Part shown: piece by piece, positions 1 to 9,382 of the stretch | How positions within the stretch are numbered: the first letter of the stretch is position 1 | Layout of the letters: every line of letters begins with the position of its first letter | DNA from: an uncultured Gemmatimonadota bacterium | Lineage (GTDB): Bacteria; Gemmatimonadota; Gemmatimonadetes; Gemmatimonadales; Gemmatimonadaceae | Direction: 5' to 3' | Assembly: GCA_902826615.1 (NCBI GenBank) | Contig: CADEFN010000003.1 | Span: 393,133-457,132, forward strand | Length of the DNA stretch: 64,000 nucleotides | Notes under the pieces: generated by a model | Databases searched by the model: none | Seen by the model: the letters and a program-made list of their open reading frames with translations, nothing else | Told to the model about the DNA's origin: nothing | Translations under genes and position numbers: made by a program

Positions 1-206
1 GCGGGATTTCCCGGCACCCCTTCGACGTCGGCCACACGCCCGCTGGTGTTGGCTGGTCCGATGTTGCGCCACTCGAGCCCCCGCCAGATCGCTGAGTCTG
101 GATCGGCGGCGACCTGGGCAATTGGCCGGGCTGGTGCCTCTTGCGGCGCACGTTGCGCGGCGAGAGGACCAGCGGCGAAAGAAAGAAGTACGAGGCTTCG
201 GTGCAT
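1..206 (-). CDS. Sortilin/BNR-type beta-propeller protein, N-terminal fragment
   Basis: The reading frame opens with ATG at 206 and runs off the left edge of the window, so only 68 codons are visible. The N-terminus carries a signal peptide (hydrophobic LVLLSFAAG stretch ending in an LAAQ cleavage-type site). It is followed after about 25 residues by WRNIGPANTSGRVADVEG, which I recognise as the first strand of the large secreted Asp-box (VPS10/sortilin-like, sometimes called BNR glycosyl hydrolase) propellers common in this kind of genome. Function in that family is poorly defined. It is divergently oriented from the gene starting at 308, leaving about 100 bp for two promoters. Confidence 0.7.
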   Translation of the reverse strand, partial: MHRSLVLLSFAAGPLAAQRAPQEAPARPIAQVAADPDSAIWRGLEWRNIGPANTSGRVADVEGVPGNP

Positions 207-307
207 GTGGGATGAAACGTGTTGAGGGCTGAAGCGTCGAACCTACGCTGGGGCACACCTCGCGCAATCGATGTGGCGCCTCTATCGTGAGGAGGAGCAC
301 GAGCCCG

Positions 308-1957
308 ATGTATCATCTCGCCCTTACTCTCCTGCTGCAGAGCGCCCCGGTTGATCCGCAGGGCGCCAGCCTCCCGGACTCCGCGCGGCTGCGTCGCGAC
401 GCGGTCGGGGCGCAGGGTGACTTTGAGATCCAGCGTCGTCGCCGTCTCCCCGTTACCTGGGGTGGGTACAGCGGTCGCTGCGACGTGCGAGTGGGTCGTT
501 TCTGCTACTGGCATGACGACGAGTCACCCCAGGGACCCAAAGAGCCCGCAAGCATCGCCCCACTCAGACAAGCGCTGCTCGTACGACTTGGCGAAGCAGC
601 GAAGTGGCTCCCCGGCGACGGATGGATCGTCGGCCAGCAGGTGCGTTATCTCCTGGAAGCAGAACGTGCCGGTGAAGCGCTGGACGCGGCGGAACGTTGT
701 CGCGCCGAGGCGTGGTGGTGCCGGGCCCTCGAGGGACTGGTGTTGCACACACAACGGGCCTACGCCGAGGCCGACTCCTCCTTTTCGGCAGCCCTGCTCG
801 TTATGCCTGACGAGTTGCGCTGCCGCTGGGAGAACATTGCCGATCTCCTGCCCCCCACGGCCGCGCGGGTGTACCGCGGGCGTTCCTGTGCCGAGCGGCG
901 AAGCTGGGCCGACACCACCTGGGCACTAGCCGATCCACTCTGGAGTGTGCCGGGCAACGACCGGCGCACCGAGCACTATGCCCGTCACGTCATGTCGCAT
1001 CTCGAGCGCCACTCACGCTCGACCTACCAGATGTCATGGGCCGAGGACACACACGAACTCCTGGTGCGTTTTGGCTGGCCGGAGCGCTGGTCGCGACGAG
1101 ATCAGAGTGCGCTGAGTCCGTCGGAGGTGAGTGTGATCGGGCACGAGGCACATCCTGCATTCGACTTCTGGCCAGTGGACGACGCACTCGGCGATGCCCG
1201 TCGCCTCTCGAATGAGGCCTACCGCTTCAGTGTCCCGGAGGCAGCGTCGCGGTATTCGCCCGCCTACGCCAAAGTCGTGAAAGCTGTGCCCGCGCAGGTG
1301 ACTCGTTTTCTGCGTGGAGACTCCATGGAAGTGGTCGCGGCATGGCGACCCCCTGCCGACACCACCTTTGAACGTGCCTCGCTTTCGGCGGCCCTCGCCG
1401 TGCGTGGGTTCAGCGGTGCGCAGCGGGTTGCGGTGAGCAGTGACCATGTGCTCCGTGTGCGAGCCACACGCGATTCAGGTTGGACCAGTCTCGAGGTGAG
1501 CGCCCCCGAAACCAAGGGCCTCGCGCGATATCGCGCTGCACTCCCGCGTCCAGACTCGGCTGAACTGGGGCTCCTGCTCTACTCCGACCCGTCGCCCACC
1601 GACGGCACTCTCGATGACGTGATCAGCCGTGCGCTGCCCTCGCTTGAAACGTCGCGTCGTGACCGGCTGGGGATTTACTGGGAGTATCCGGCGGCGCGTG
1701 ACTCGGTGACCTTCGTGTTGTCCGTGTATCCGCGCTCGGCGCATTGGCTCACCCGGCTGGCGCGTAGCATGCGCCTGGCCGAAGCGGCCGCCCCCGTGCA
1801 TGTACGCCTCACCGAGCCTGCGGGTGCCCGCACTTCGAGATCGTTAGGCGTGGATGTGTCGCACCTGGCACCGGGCACCTACGACGTGCGGGTGCGGGTG
1901 GAAACCGGTGCGGTGGAGCTCGGGCAAGCCACACGCACCGTGGTACTCAAGCGTTAG
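308..1957 (+). CDS. Secreted protein of unknown function with TPR-like segment
   Basis: A 549-residue protein that I cannot assign to a named family. The ATG at 308 is preferred over the in-frame GTG at 287, because a GGAGGA ribosome site at 291-296 lies between them. The N-terminus is mildly hydrophobic and may be a signal peptide. Residues about 105-165 have an Ala- and Glu-rich helical-repeat look (TPR-like). FGWPERW at 255-261 recalls the GWxTD-type domain found in Bacteroidota and Gemmatimonadota, which is only suggestive. The C-terminal 120 residues look like a beta sandwich. The gene ends 6 bp from the convergent CPBP gene. Confidence 0.6.
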   Translation: MYHLALTLLLQSAPVDPQGASLPDSARLRRDAVGAQGDFEIQRRRRLPVTWGGYSGRCDVRVGRFCYWHDDESPQGPKEPASIAPLRQALLVRLGEAAKWLPGDGWIVGQQVRYLLEAERAGEALDAAERCRAEAWWCRALEGLVLHTQRAYAEADSSFSAALLVMPDELRCRWENIADLLPPTAARVYRGRSCAERRSWADTTWALADPLWSVPGNDRRTEHYARHVMSHLERHSRSTYQMSWAEDTHELLVRFGWPERWSRRDQSALSPSEVSVIGHEAHPAFDFWPVDDALGDARRLSNEAYRFSVPEAASRYSPAYAKVVKAVPAQVTRFLRGDSMEVVAAWRPPADTTFERASLSAALAVRGFSGAQRVAVSSDHVLRVRATRDSGWTSLEVSAPETKGLARYRAALPRPDSAELGLLLYSDPSPTDGTLDDVISRALPSLETSRRDRLGIYWEYPAARDSVTFVLSVYPRSAHWLTRLARSMRLAEAAAPVHVRLTEPAGARTSRSLGVDVSHLAPGTYDVRVRVETGAVELGQATRTVVLKR

Positions 1958-1963
1958 GCAGCC

Positions 1964-2716
1964 CTACGCGAGCAGCACCAGCATCACATCGTACAGCGCA
2001 TGGGTCCACGCCGTGATGCCAAAGCCACGGACGACATACAGGGCGCTGAAGGCCACCCCCGCCACCGCGCGGAACATGAACGACGACAGGGTCAGGGCGT
2101 CGCCGTAGGGCCCCACATAGTGGAAGGCGGAGAAGATGAGGGCCCCACCAAGGATGGCGAAGGTGCCGCTGGCCACCGGGCCCCAGCCGAGGAGTTTGCG
2201 ACTCCCCCAGAGCAGCGCCCCCACGAGAATCACCCGGAAGAGGAGTTCTTCGTACAACCCGGCACCTAACGACACCATGATGCCGCTGGGCACCCCGAGC
2301 TGTTCCAGCTGAACACCCATGGCAAGGCGCTGCATCGGGTTGAGGAGCTGGGCCGTCACCATACCCACGACCACGCCAAACACTGCGGCGAGTACCACCG
2401 ACTCCGCCAGCATGAAGGCGAAGGTGGAGGCTTTGAGTGGCGCCTTTCCCCTGGAGTCGCGATAAACCAGCCAGAGGAAGATGACACCAAGCAGCCCGAC
2501 GAACACCAGGGGACCACGAGCGCCCGTGAGCGCGACGAATGGCGCCTTGAGCATGACATCGGCGCCATTCCGCAGCCCCTGCGCCCCTTGACTCAGGGCA
2601 GCAGCGAGGAGCTCGTAGAGCACGAAGAGCGGGAGCGCAAAGGTCAGACTGTACCGCGGCGCTCTCGTCTCGTGCCAATACGTCTTTCTGGTGCTGGGAA
2701 GGGGTGTGGCGGCCAA
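1964..2716 (-). CDS. CPBP-family intramembrane metalloprotease
   Basis: A 250-residue polytopic membrane protein with about six to eight hydrophobic segments. The diagnostic motifs of the CPBP (CAAX protease and bacteriocin-processing, Abi) family are present in order: EELLFR at 156-161 with the Glu pair and Arg, FSAFHY with His199, and TAWTHALYD with His239. These are the residues that coordinate metal and act in catalysis in Rce1-type proteases. Bacterial members cleave or handle peptides in the inner membrane, but the substrate here is unknown. It lies 70 bp downstream of the S9 peptidase gene on the same strand, so the two could be cotranscribed. Confidence 0.88.
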   Translation of the reverse strand: MAATPLPSTRKTYWHETRAPRYSLTFALPLFVLYELLAAALSQGAQGLRNGADVMLKAPFVALTGARGPLVFVGLLGVIFLWLVYRDSRGKAPLKASTFAFMLAESVVLAAVFGVVVGMVTAQLLNPMQRLAMGVQLEQLGVPSGIMVSLGAGLYEELLFRVILVGALLWGSRKLLGWGPVASGTFAILGGALIFSAFHYVGPYGDALTLSSFMFRAVAGVAFSALYVVRGFGITAWTHALYDVMLVLLA

Positions 2717-2786
2717 GTCAGTAGGGAGGTTGGGTATCTCTCCCTACGGTAGCGATGGTACGGCGGGTTTCCAATTCCTTCCGGTG

Positions 2787-4703
2787 CTACATCCCCGCCG
2801 TGGCCACCCGCCCACCTTTGAGGTGCTGGTCGAAGTAGGCGGTGATGTCCGCAAACATCTTCATCATGTTGTCGCGTCCCCGCACATAGTAGTTCTCGTT
2901 GGGGTACGTCTTGTAGACGAAGGGCTTGTAGTTCATCTCCAGGCGGTCGGCGAAAATCCGCGACGCCTCGGAACGCGGCAGCTGCGCCCCAACACCGTGC
3001 AGCAGCATGATCGGCGTCTGAATGTCCTTGATGTTGAAGATCGGCGACGAGGCGCGATACACCGGGTCGGCAGCCGGTAAGGTGCCGAATTCGTACTCCA
3101 CCAGCTTCAGGTGTCGCAGTTCCTGCTCCTGGACCATGTGGAACCAGTCACCGTAGCCGGACACTGCCACTGCTGCCTGAAAGACGCCCGGCGCAAAGGC
3201 GGCCGCCGCGAGGCTCATGCAACCACCGTAGCTCGTCCCGGTGATGCCCATCTTCTCACCGTCGACATATGTGAGCGAACGGAGATAGTCCACGCCGGCC
3301 GTGACATCGATCAGATCACAACGTCCCCAGCAGGCATTGTTGGCATCTTCGAACTTCTTGCCGTAGCCCGAACTACCTCTGATGTTGGGCAGCAACACTG
3401 CGTAGCCGCGCATGGCGAGGTACTGCACTTCGGCCTGGTAGGTGTCATTGAACGACGACGTGGGCCCACCGTGGATGTACAGAATACCAGGCGCCTTCTC
3501 ACCCGTCTTCTGGATGGGTTCGTAGAGGTACGCCGCGACGGTGAAGCCATCTTTTGTCTTGTAGGTGACCTTGCGAGGACGGATGAGTGCCCTGCTGATA
3601 TACTCGGGGCCTGCGGAATGGGTCAGCTGGCGCGCCGCACCACCGGCCGCGGCCACGACGTAGAGATCGGAGGGCGCCGTGGGTGTTTCGAGTGTGTACG
3701 ACACCGAGGCGCCGTCGGGCGACCATTCGCCGTTGGAGACCATTCCCATCGTCTCGGGCTTCGCGAGCACCCGGGCCTTGCCACCCGCCGCGTCAACCAC
3801 CCGCAGATCCTGCATCCCATTCCAGAGACTCTGATAGAGCATCGATTTGCCGTCGGGGGACCAGCGGGCGCCGCTCTGATTGGCCTCTTCGGCCGCAACC
3901 TGCCGCGGCGTACCGCCAGCCATCGGCACCATCCAGTAGTTCACCCAGCCACTCCGATGTGACTTGAAGACCAGCTGCTTGCCATCGGGTGAGATGAGTG
4001 GATAGCCGAAGTTGCCGCCCGCCTGGTAGTCGAAGAAGTCCTTGTCTGAGACGATGAGCCGCGGCGTTCCCTGCCCTGCAGCGCCCAGTTCGAGCACATC
4101 GTGGTCCAGCCAGCGGTCGTCCATGCGAACGTAGACCACCGATTTGCCATCGGGTGTCCAAACCGGAAACACCTCGTACCGCCCATCACTCGTCAGCCGC
4201 TGGGCAGCGCCATCGAGCCCCGCGATCCAGATGTCGAAGCTTCCGTACTTGTCGCCTGCCAGGGCCAGCCGTTTGCCATCGGGTGCCCATGAATACGAAT
4301 TGATGCGCGCACCGAGTCTGGTGACCTGCTGCATTCGCCCATTCTCCACCGAGCGCACATACAACTCGGTGGCATTGCCGCTCTGGGCCAGGTAGGAAAT
4401 CCACTTCCCGTCCGGTGAGAATTTCGGCTGGTTCGCCTGGAGAAAGGCCGTCTCACCCATGCGCATGTTCATGGAGACCGGAAAGCCACCGGTGGACGGC
4501 ACCGACCAGAGGTCCGAGCCACCAAGTGCACCGCCGATGAGAATCCGACTGCCGTCGGGGAACCATTGGGCCGTTCCCCCAACAACCGAGCGCAGGGAGG
4601 TGACCTCTTCGGCGCTCAGCGTAGCGGGCTGTGCATTAGCTGGAGAGGCCATGGCCCCTACGACCGCAAGTCCGACCCCGAGCTTTTTATAGGGGATTCT
4701 CAT
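2787..4703 (-). CDS. S9-family (prolyl oligopeptidase-like) peptidase, secreted
   Basis: A 638-residue protein with a signal peptide (residues 1-24, ending ANAQ). It has a TolB/WD40-like propeller made of repeated SPDGK-type strands (about 40-360) and a C-terminal alpha/beta hydrolase domain (380-630). The nucleophile motif GTSYGG places the serine at 491, and HGGP at 411-414 matches the oxyanion region. The usual Asp after the HG of HGxxD is absent (HGVGAQLP at 569-576), and the usual His near residue 604 is Tyr, so activity is doubtful. The open frame extends far upstream, but that part is antisense to the neighbouring SusC gene. The ATG at 4703 before the signal peptide is the sensible start. 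Confidence 0.87.
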   Translation of the reverse strand: MRIPYKKLGVGLAVVGAMASPANAQPATLSAEEVTSLRSVVGGTAQWFPDGSRILIGGALGGSDLWSVPSTGGFPVSMNMRMGETAFLQANQPKFSPDGKWISYLAQSGNATELYVRSVENGRMQQVTRLGARINSYSWAPDGKRLALAGDKYGSFDIWIAGLDGAAQRLTSDGRYEVFPVWTPDGKSVVYVRMDDRWLDHDVLELGAAGQGTPRLIVSDKDFFDYQAGGNFGYPLISPDGKQLVFKSHRSGWVNYWMVPMAGGTPRQVAAEEANQSGARWSPDGKSMLYQSLWNGMQDLRVVDAAGGKARVLAKPETMGMVSNGEWSPDGASVSYTLETPTAPSDLYVVAAAGGAARQLTHSAGPEYISRALIRPRKVTYKTKDGFTVAAYLYEPIQKTGEKAPGILYIHGGPTSSFNDTYQAEVQYLAMRGYAVLLPNIRGSSGYGKKFEDANNACWGRCDLIDVTAGVDYLRSLTYVDGEKMGITGTSYGGCMSLAAAAFAPGVFQAAVAVSGYGDWFHMVQEQELRHLKLVEYEFGTLPAADPVYRASSPIFNIKDIQTPIMLLHGVGAQLPRSEASRIFADRLEMNYKPFVYKTYPNENYYVRGRDNMMKMFADITAYFDQHLKGGRVATAGM

Positions 4704-4916
4704 GGATACCAACCGGTAGATGGTGAAGATGGCATCCAAGTTACGTCTCTCCCCCCACGCAGCCAGTAGCGGCGCACCATGAAGTATTTCTACCGTCACG
4801 CATACATGACTTTGATGCGTCACGGTGCTTGCGGTGGGACGGGTGAGGTGGCAGCGTAGGCCTACGCTTGGCGTTAGGCCGAGCGGGTCCACCCTCATTT
4901 GCGGGAGAGATTGCGC

Positions 4917-7868
4917 ATGATGCTTCGACGTCCCCCTTGGCGTTTCCTTGCCCTGGCACTGCTGGCACTTCCGGCAGGCCTTGGGGCGCAGGATCGTCGC
5001 GTTACCGGCCTCATCACTCGCCAGGGAGCGGGCACGCCGCTCGATGGCGTGGAGGTATCGGTCATCGGTCCCACGCGTGGCCAAACCGTTCGCAGTGGCG
5101 CTGACGGCCGCTATTCGCTGAATGCACCGACAGGAGATGTTCGCCTGCAGGTGCGGTTGATCGGCTTCAAACGGGTGGAGTTCACCCTCGCGGCCGCACA
5201 GAATACGGCCGACTTCGCGCTCGCCCAGGACGTCTTCAAGCTTAATGAGGTAGTGGTCTCCGGTCAGGCGACGACCATCGAACGCCGGAGTGCGACCACC
5301 TCTGTCGCACTGGTGACCAGCGACGAGCTCAAGCGGGTCCCTGTCCCAACGGTCGAGGCCTCCCTCACCGGCAAGATCACGGGCGTCAACCTGCAGGCCA
5401 ACTCGGGTGCACCCGGCGGCGGTATTCAGCTGCAGATCCGTGGCAACAATACCGTCCTCGGCGGATTTGACCCGCTGTACGTCGTGGACGGCGTGATCTA
5501 CTCCAACGCCGTTGTGCCTGGCGGGCGCGGTCTGACCAACAACGCCGCGAATGCGACACTCGAGGCTGACGCGGTCAACCGGCTGGCCGACCTCAACCCT
5601 AACGACATCGCCAGCATCGAAGTCCTCAAGGGTGCCTCGGCGTCGTCGATCTACGGTTCGAAGGCTGCCAACGGCGTGGTCGTGATCACCACCACACGCG
5701 GAAACAGCGGGACACCGCGCTTCAACCTCACGCAGCGCGCGGGACGCTTTGATCCCCTGCGCCTCATGAAGCATCGCAAGTGGACCCTGGATTCCGCCGT
5801 CGCACGTTATGGCGCGGCCGCGCAGCCTTTCTTTGCGAACAATCCCAACCCGTTCTTCGACAACGCCGCCGCCGTCTACGGTCAGCGTGATCCGTCGCAC
5901 GAAACGGTCGCCGACGTCAGTGGCGGCAATGCCAACACCAAGTACTTCATCTCCGGTAACTGGAAGCGCGATGAAGGGATCGAACTGAACACCGGTGCCG
6001 GCAAGCAGGGTCTCCGGGTCAACGTCGACCAGACCTTCAGCCCCACGACAGACCTCCGCGTGTCCAGCGTCTACACACGCAACACCAACGAACGCGGCTG
6101 GAACAACAACTGTAACAACTACGGGTGCCACGGCTACGCCCTCACCTACATCCCCAGCTTTGTCGATCTGACCAAGCGCAATGCGGATGGGACGCTCAGC
6201 CCCGCTGGATTGGGCAACGCGGCCAACTCCAACCCCTTCCAGCTGGCGCAGCTCGGCGTCAACGAGGAAGAGACCAATCGCTTTACCGGTGGCGCCACCT
6301 TCGGCTGGAACCCGCGTATCGGTGAAGGACAGAGCCTGCGCGTGGTCGCCAGCGGCGGTGTTGACGTGTTCGACCAGCGCAACAACGTCTGGACCAACAA
6401 CGATCTCTTCTTCGAGCGTGTGCAGCCGCTGCCCGGCGAGTCGGTCGAAAGCGGTGGTCGCAGCAAGTTCTTCAACTACAACCTGAATGCGATCCACACC
6501 GGCACCATCTTCGGGCTCAATGCCTCGACGTCAGCCGGCCTGCAGTACGAAGATCGTGAGCTCAACACGTTCCAGATTCGTGTGCAGAACCTGCTCCCGG
6601 GTCAGCGCAACGTGAACCAGGGGACGACCCCTGGTGTGAACGAAAACCTCACGCAGGAGCGCACCATTGCCGTGTACGCCAGCGAAGAGCTGCGCATGCT
6701 CGGCGAGCGTCTCCTGGTGCGCGGCGGACTGCGCGCCGAGCGCAGCAGCGTGATGGGCGACGTCAACAAGTACTACATCTTCCCCAACGTCTCGGGCTCC
6801 TACCGCTTTGAGAATGTCTTTGGGGCCGGCACCGAGATGAAGCTCCGTGCGGCGTACGGTGAGACGGGCAACCAGCCGCTCTTTGGTCAGAAGTTCACCA
6901 ACCTGGTGACACCGCAGCTTGGCGGTCAGCAGGGTGTGGCAGTGTCGCAGATTGCGGGCTTCGCCGATGTGGAACCGGAGCGTCTCAAGGAAATCGAGGC
7001 GGGAGCGGAAGGATCGCTCTTCAGCGAGCGCTTCACCTGGGAACTCACCTACTTCAACCGCAACACCACCAACCTGCTGCTGCAGCGTGTGCCGGAGCCC
7101 TCGTCAGGCACCACGAGCCAGGTCTTCAATGGTGGCAAGATCCGTAACTGGGGCATCGAGGCCGGCATCGGCTTTACACCCATCCAGACGGCAAACATGA
7201 CCTGGGTCAGCCGGTCGACGTTTACGGCTTACGACAGCGAAGTCGAAGATCTCGCGGGTCTCCCGCCGTTCTTCCCGGCGGCGTCTGGCTTCGGAAACCT
7301 GGGTCGTACCCGCGTGGAAGTTGGCAAGCAGATCACGCAGATCGTCGGCTTCGGTTTCGACGCACAGGGCAATCGCGCGGCAGTGCTGTCGCAGCTCGGC
7401 AACTCGGCCCCGAACTTCCGCATGGGTTTCTCCAATGACCTGTCGTGGAAGCGCGTCACCTTCAACACCATTGTCGACTGGCAACAGGGTGGCAATGTCA
7501 TCAACCTGACCGAGTATCTGCAGGACGACGGCCGCACCTCCGAAGACTGGGGTTCTCCGGCCTGGGCCAAGCGGTACGACGGCTACCTCAAGGGTGCCAT
7601 CTCGCCCTACATCGAAAGTGCTTCCTTCGTGAAGGTGCGCGAAGTGTCGCTCAACTACGATGTGCCAACCAGCTGGTTCTCGCGGGTGAACGGTTTGCGC
7701 AACGCCCGGGTTGGCGTTGCCGCGCGTAACCTCTTCATGTTCGCGCCATATCGCGGCCTCGATCCCGAAGTCGCCAACTTCGGCTCCGCGGCCATCCGAA
7801 ACAACCTCGACATCGCGCCCTATCCGCCCTCCCGGAACATCCTGCTCAATGTCACCCTTGGCTTCTAA
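4917..7868 (+). CDS. SusC/RagA-type TonB-linked outer membrane protein (pair 1)
   Basis: A 983-residue outer-membrane transporter. The order is signal peptide (1-25, ending LGAQ), carboxypeptidase-regulatory-like domain (about 28-105), a TonB plug with QLQIRG, PLYVVDGVI and NDIASIEVLKGASASSIYG motifs, then a long beta-barrel ending in an aromatic residue (LLNVTLGF). These are the hallmarks of SusC proteins, which with their SusD partner import glycans, peptides or other oligomers using TonB energy. The start at 4917 (ATGATG) follows GGGAGAG at 4902-4908. An in-frame TTG at 4899 is less likely. The SusD gene starts 4 bp after the stop, so the pair is one operon. The substrate cannot be read from the sequence. 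Confidence 0.95.
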   Translation: MMLRRPPWRFLALALLALPAGLGAQDRRVTGLITRQGAGTPLDGVEVSVIGPTRGQTVRSGADGRYSLNAPTGDVRLQVRLIGFKRVEFTLAAAQNTADFALAQDVFKLNEVVVSGQATTIERRSATTSVALVTSDELKRVPVPTVEASLTGKITGVNLQANSGAPGGGIQLQIRGNNTVLGGFDPLYVVDGVIYSNAVVPGGRGLTNNAANATLEADAVNRLADLNPNDIASIEVLKGASASSIYGSKAANGVVVITTTRGNSGTPRFNLTQRAGRFDPLRLMKHRKWTLDSAVARYGAAAQPFFANNPNPFFDNAAAVYGQRDPSHETVADVSGGNANTKYFISGNWKRDEGIELNTGAGKQGLRVNVDQTFSPTTDLRVSSVYTRNTNERGWNNNCNNYGCHGYALTYIPSFVDLTKRNADGTLSPAGLGNAANSNPFQLAQLGVNEEETNRFTGGATFGWNPRIGEGQSLRVVASGGVDVFDQRNNVWTNNDLFFERVQPLPGESVESGGRSKFFNYNLNAIHTGTIFGLNASTSAGLQYEDRELNTFQIRVQNLLPGQRNVNQGTTPGVNENLTQERTIAVYASEELRMLGERLLVRGGLRAERSSVMGDVNKYYIFPNVSGSYRFENVFGAGTEMKLRAAYGETGNQPLFGQKFTNLVTPQLGGQQGVAVSQIAGFADVEPERLKEIEAGAEGSLFSERFTWELTYFNRNTTNLLLQRVPEPSSGTTSQVFNGGKIRNWGIEAGIGFTPIQTANMTWVSRSTFTAYDSEVEDLAGLPPFFPAASGFGNLGRTRVEVGKQITQIVGFGFDAQGNRAAVLSQLGNSAPNFRMGFSNDLSWKRVTFNTIVDWQQGGNVINLTEYLQDDGRTSEDWGSPAWAKRYDGYLKGAISPYIESASFVKVREVSLNYDVPTSWFSRVNGLRNARVGVAARNLFMFAPYRGLDPEVANFGSAAIRNNLDIAPYPPSRNILLNVTLGF

Positions 7869-7872
7869 TCCC

Positions 7873-9306
7873 ATGCGCCGACTCAATACACGCATCGCGG
7901 TGCGAGGCCTGCTGGCGCCTCTCGCCATGGCGGCCGCCTTCGGCTGCCGCGACCTCGATATCGTCAACACCAACGCACCAACGCTCGAATCCCTCACCGG
8001 GGCACCCACGCGCGCCATTCTGGCCCGCGCCGCCACCGGTCTCTTCTCGCAGGCCTATGCTGACGTGGGCGCCGAAGCGACCGTGTATGCGCTCTATGGC
8101 CGTGAGGGCTACAACCTGCTCGGTAACGACCCGCGCGAAACGCAGGAGCAATTCCGTGGACCGCCAGACCCCACGGGACGGCACAGCGCGGTCTGGATCA
8201 ACCTTTACCAGACCATTCGTTCGGCCAACACGTATCTCGTCGCACTCCCCAGTGCTGCGGGTATGACGGCCGCCGAAGTCCGTGCCTCCGCCGGATTTGC
8301 CAAAACGGTGAAGGCCTGGATGCTCCACCGTGTGGCGATACGCACCGGAGCATTAGGTGTGCCGGTTGCCACCGACAAGGAGCTGGGGAGTGCACCAGCC
8401 CCGTTTGTGTCGTTCGACGCCGCTCTCAAAACGGCCGCCGACCTCATGGACGAGGCCTTCACCGATCTGCAGAACGGTGGTGCCGCCTTCCCCTTCACGA
8501 TCCCACCGGGTTACACCGGCTTCAGCACACCGGCGACCTACGCTCGGTTCAACCGGGGTCTGGCCGCCAAGATGCAGGTGCATCGCGCGACCTTTGTGAA
8601 CTGCACCGCGTGCTGGCAGTCGGCGGCGACGGCCATGGCGGCGTCGTTTGTCAGCGATGCCGGTCTTCCCGGCTCACTGACCACCGGCGTGTACTATGCC
8701 TACTCCACGGCAGCGGGCGAGCCGACCAACCCGGTCAGCGAGCCGATCGCCTCGCAGCGTTTCTGGGTGCACCCGTCGATTGTGAATGGGGCGCAGTCCA
8801 GCAATGGCGTCCCGGACCGTCGGCTCACCACCAAGGTGCGCGCTGCCGGACGCACGCTCAACCTCAACGACCTCGTGGGGACACACAAGCCGGTGATGTT
8901 CAACAGCACCGCCGATCCCACGCAGGCCAACCTCGGCGCATTCCTTCCCTGGATCACCAACGAAGAGCTGCTCCTGCTTCGGGCCGAGATCCGCTGGAAC
9001 ACTGGCGCACGCCAGGGTGCGGTTGATGACATCAACCTGGTGCGTCTGCATGCGGGTGGACTCGGCGCGTCAGCGCTGACCGCCGGTAGTTCGAACGCCG
9101 ACTTCATCACCGAGGTGCTCTACAACCGGACCTTCTCGCTGATGTGGACGCAGGGCACGCGCTGGATTGATGCACGTCGCTACGGCAGGACGAGCACGCT
9201 GCCTCTCGACCGCCCGGGTGACATCATCTATCCGAACATGATCATCCCGGCAGCAGAGTGCGATGCACGACGTCTTCCCGTTCCCTGCACACCGTTAGGG
9301 AGCTAG
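7873..9306 (+). CDS. SusD/RagB-family outer membrane lipoprotein (pair 1)
   Basis: A 477-residue lipoprotein with a hydrophobic leader and a lipidation cysteine at residue 25 (AAFGC). The body shows SusD/RagB features: TPR-like helices, the NEELLLLRAEIRWNTG segment, the RTFSLMWTQGTRWIDARRYG segment and the C-terminal LPLDRPGD motif followed by a Cys-containing tail. It should bind substrate at the cell surface and act as the lid of the SusC barrel encoded immediately upstream. The ATG at 7873 is 4 bp after the SusC stop. A strong hairpin terminator follows at 9331-9363. Confidence 0.93.
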   Translation: MRRLNTRIAVRGLLAPLAMAAAFGCRDLDIVNTNAPTLESLTGAPTRAILARAATGLFSQAYADVGAEATVYALYGREGYNLLGNDPRETQEQFRGPPDPTGRHSAVWINLYQTIRSANTYLVALPSAAGMTAAEVRASAGFAKTVKAWMLHRVAIRTGALGVPVATDKELGSAPAPFVSFDAALKTAADLMDEAFTDLQNGGAAFPFTIPPGYTGFSTPATYARFNRGLAAKMQVHRATFVNCTACWQSAATAMAASFVSDAGLPGSLTTGVYYAYSTAAGEPTNPVSEPIASQRFWVHPSIVNGAQSSNGVPDRRLTTKVRAAGRTLNLNDLVGTHKPVMFNSTADPTQANLGAFLPWITNEELLLLRAEIRWNTGARQGAVDDINLVRLHAGGLGASALTAGSSNADFITEVLYNRTFSLMWTQGTRWIDARRYGRTSTLPLDRPGDIIYPNMIIPAAECDARRLPVPCTPLGS

Positions 9307-9330
9307 GCAGCCGCAGGAGACCAGAACACG

Positions 9331-9363
9331 AAAGGCCGCGGGGCATGTGCTCCGCGGCCTTTT
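9331..9363. terminator. Hairpin terminator between convergent operons
   Basis: An 11-bp perfect stem (AAAGGCCGCGG pairing with CCGCGGCCTTT) encloses a 10-nt loop, followed by a T tract on the plus strand. It sits between the end of SusD (9306) and the end of the TolC-family gene on the other strand (9383). It can serve the plus-strand operon and, less strongly, the opposite one. Confidence 0.8.
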
Positions 9364-9382
9364 CGCGCGCCGTTGCTGAAGA

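Noticed and set aside
4704-6497. Long minus-strand open frame extending the S9 peptidase N-terminally
   Set aside because: It runs antisense through the SusC gene, has no domain similarity, and the peptidase signal peptide begins at 4703.
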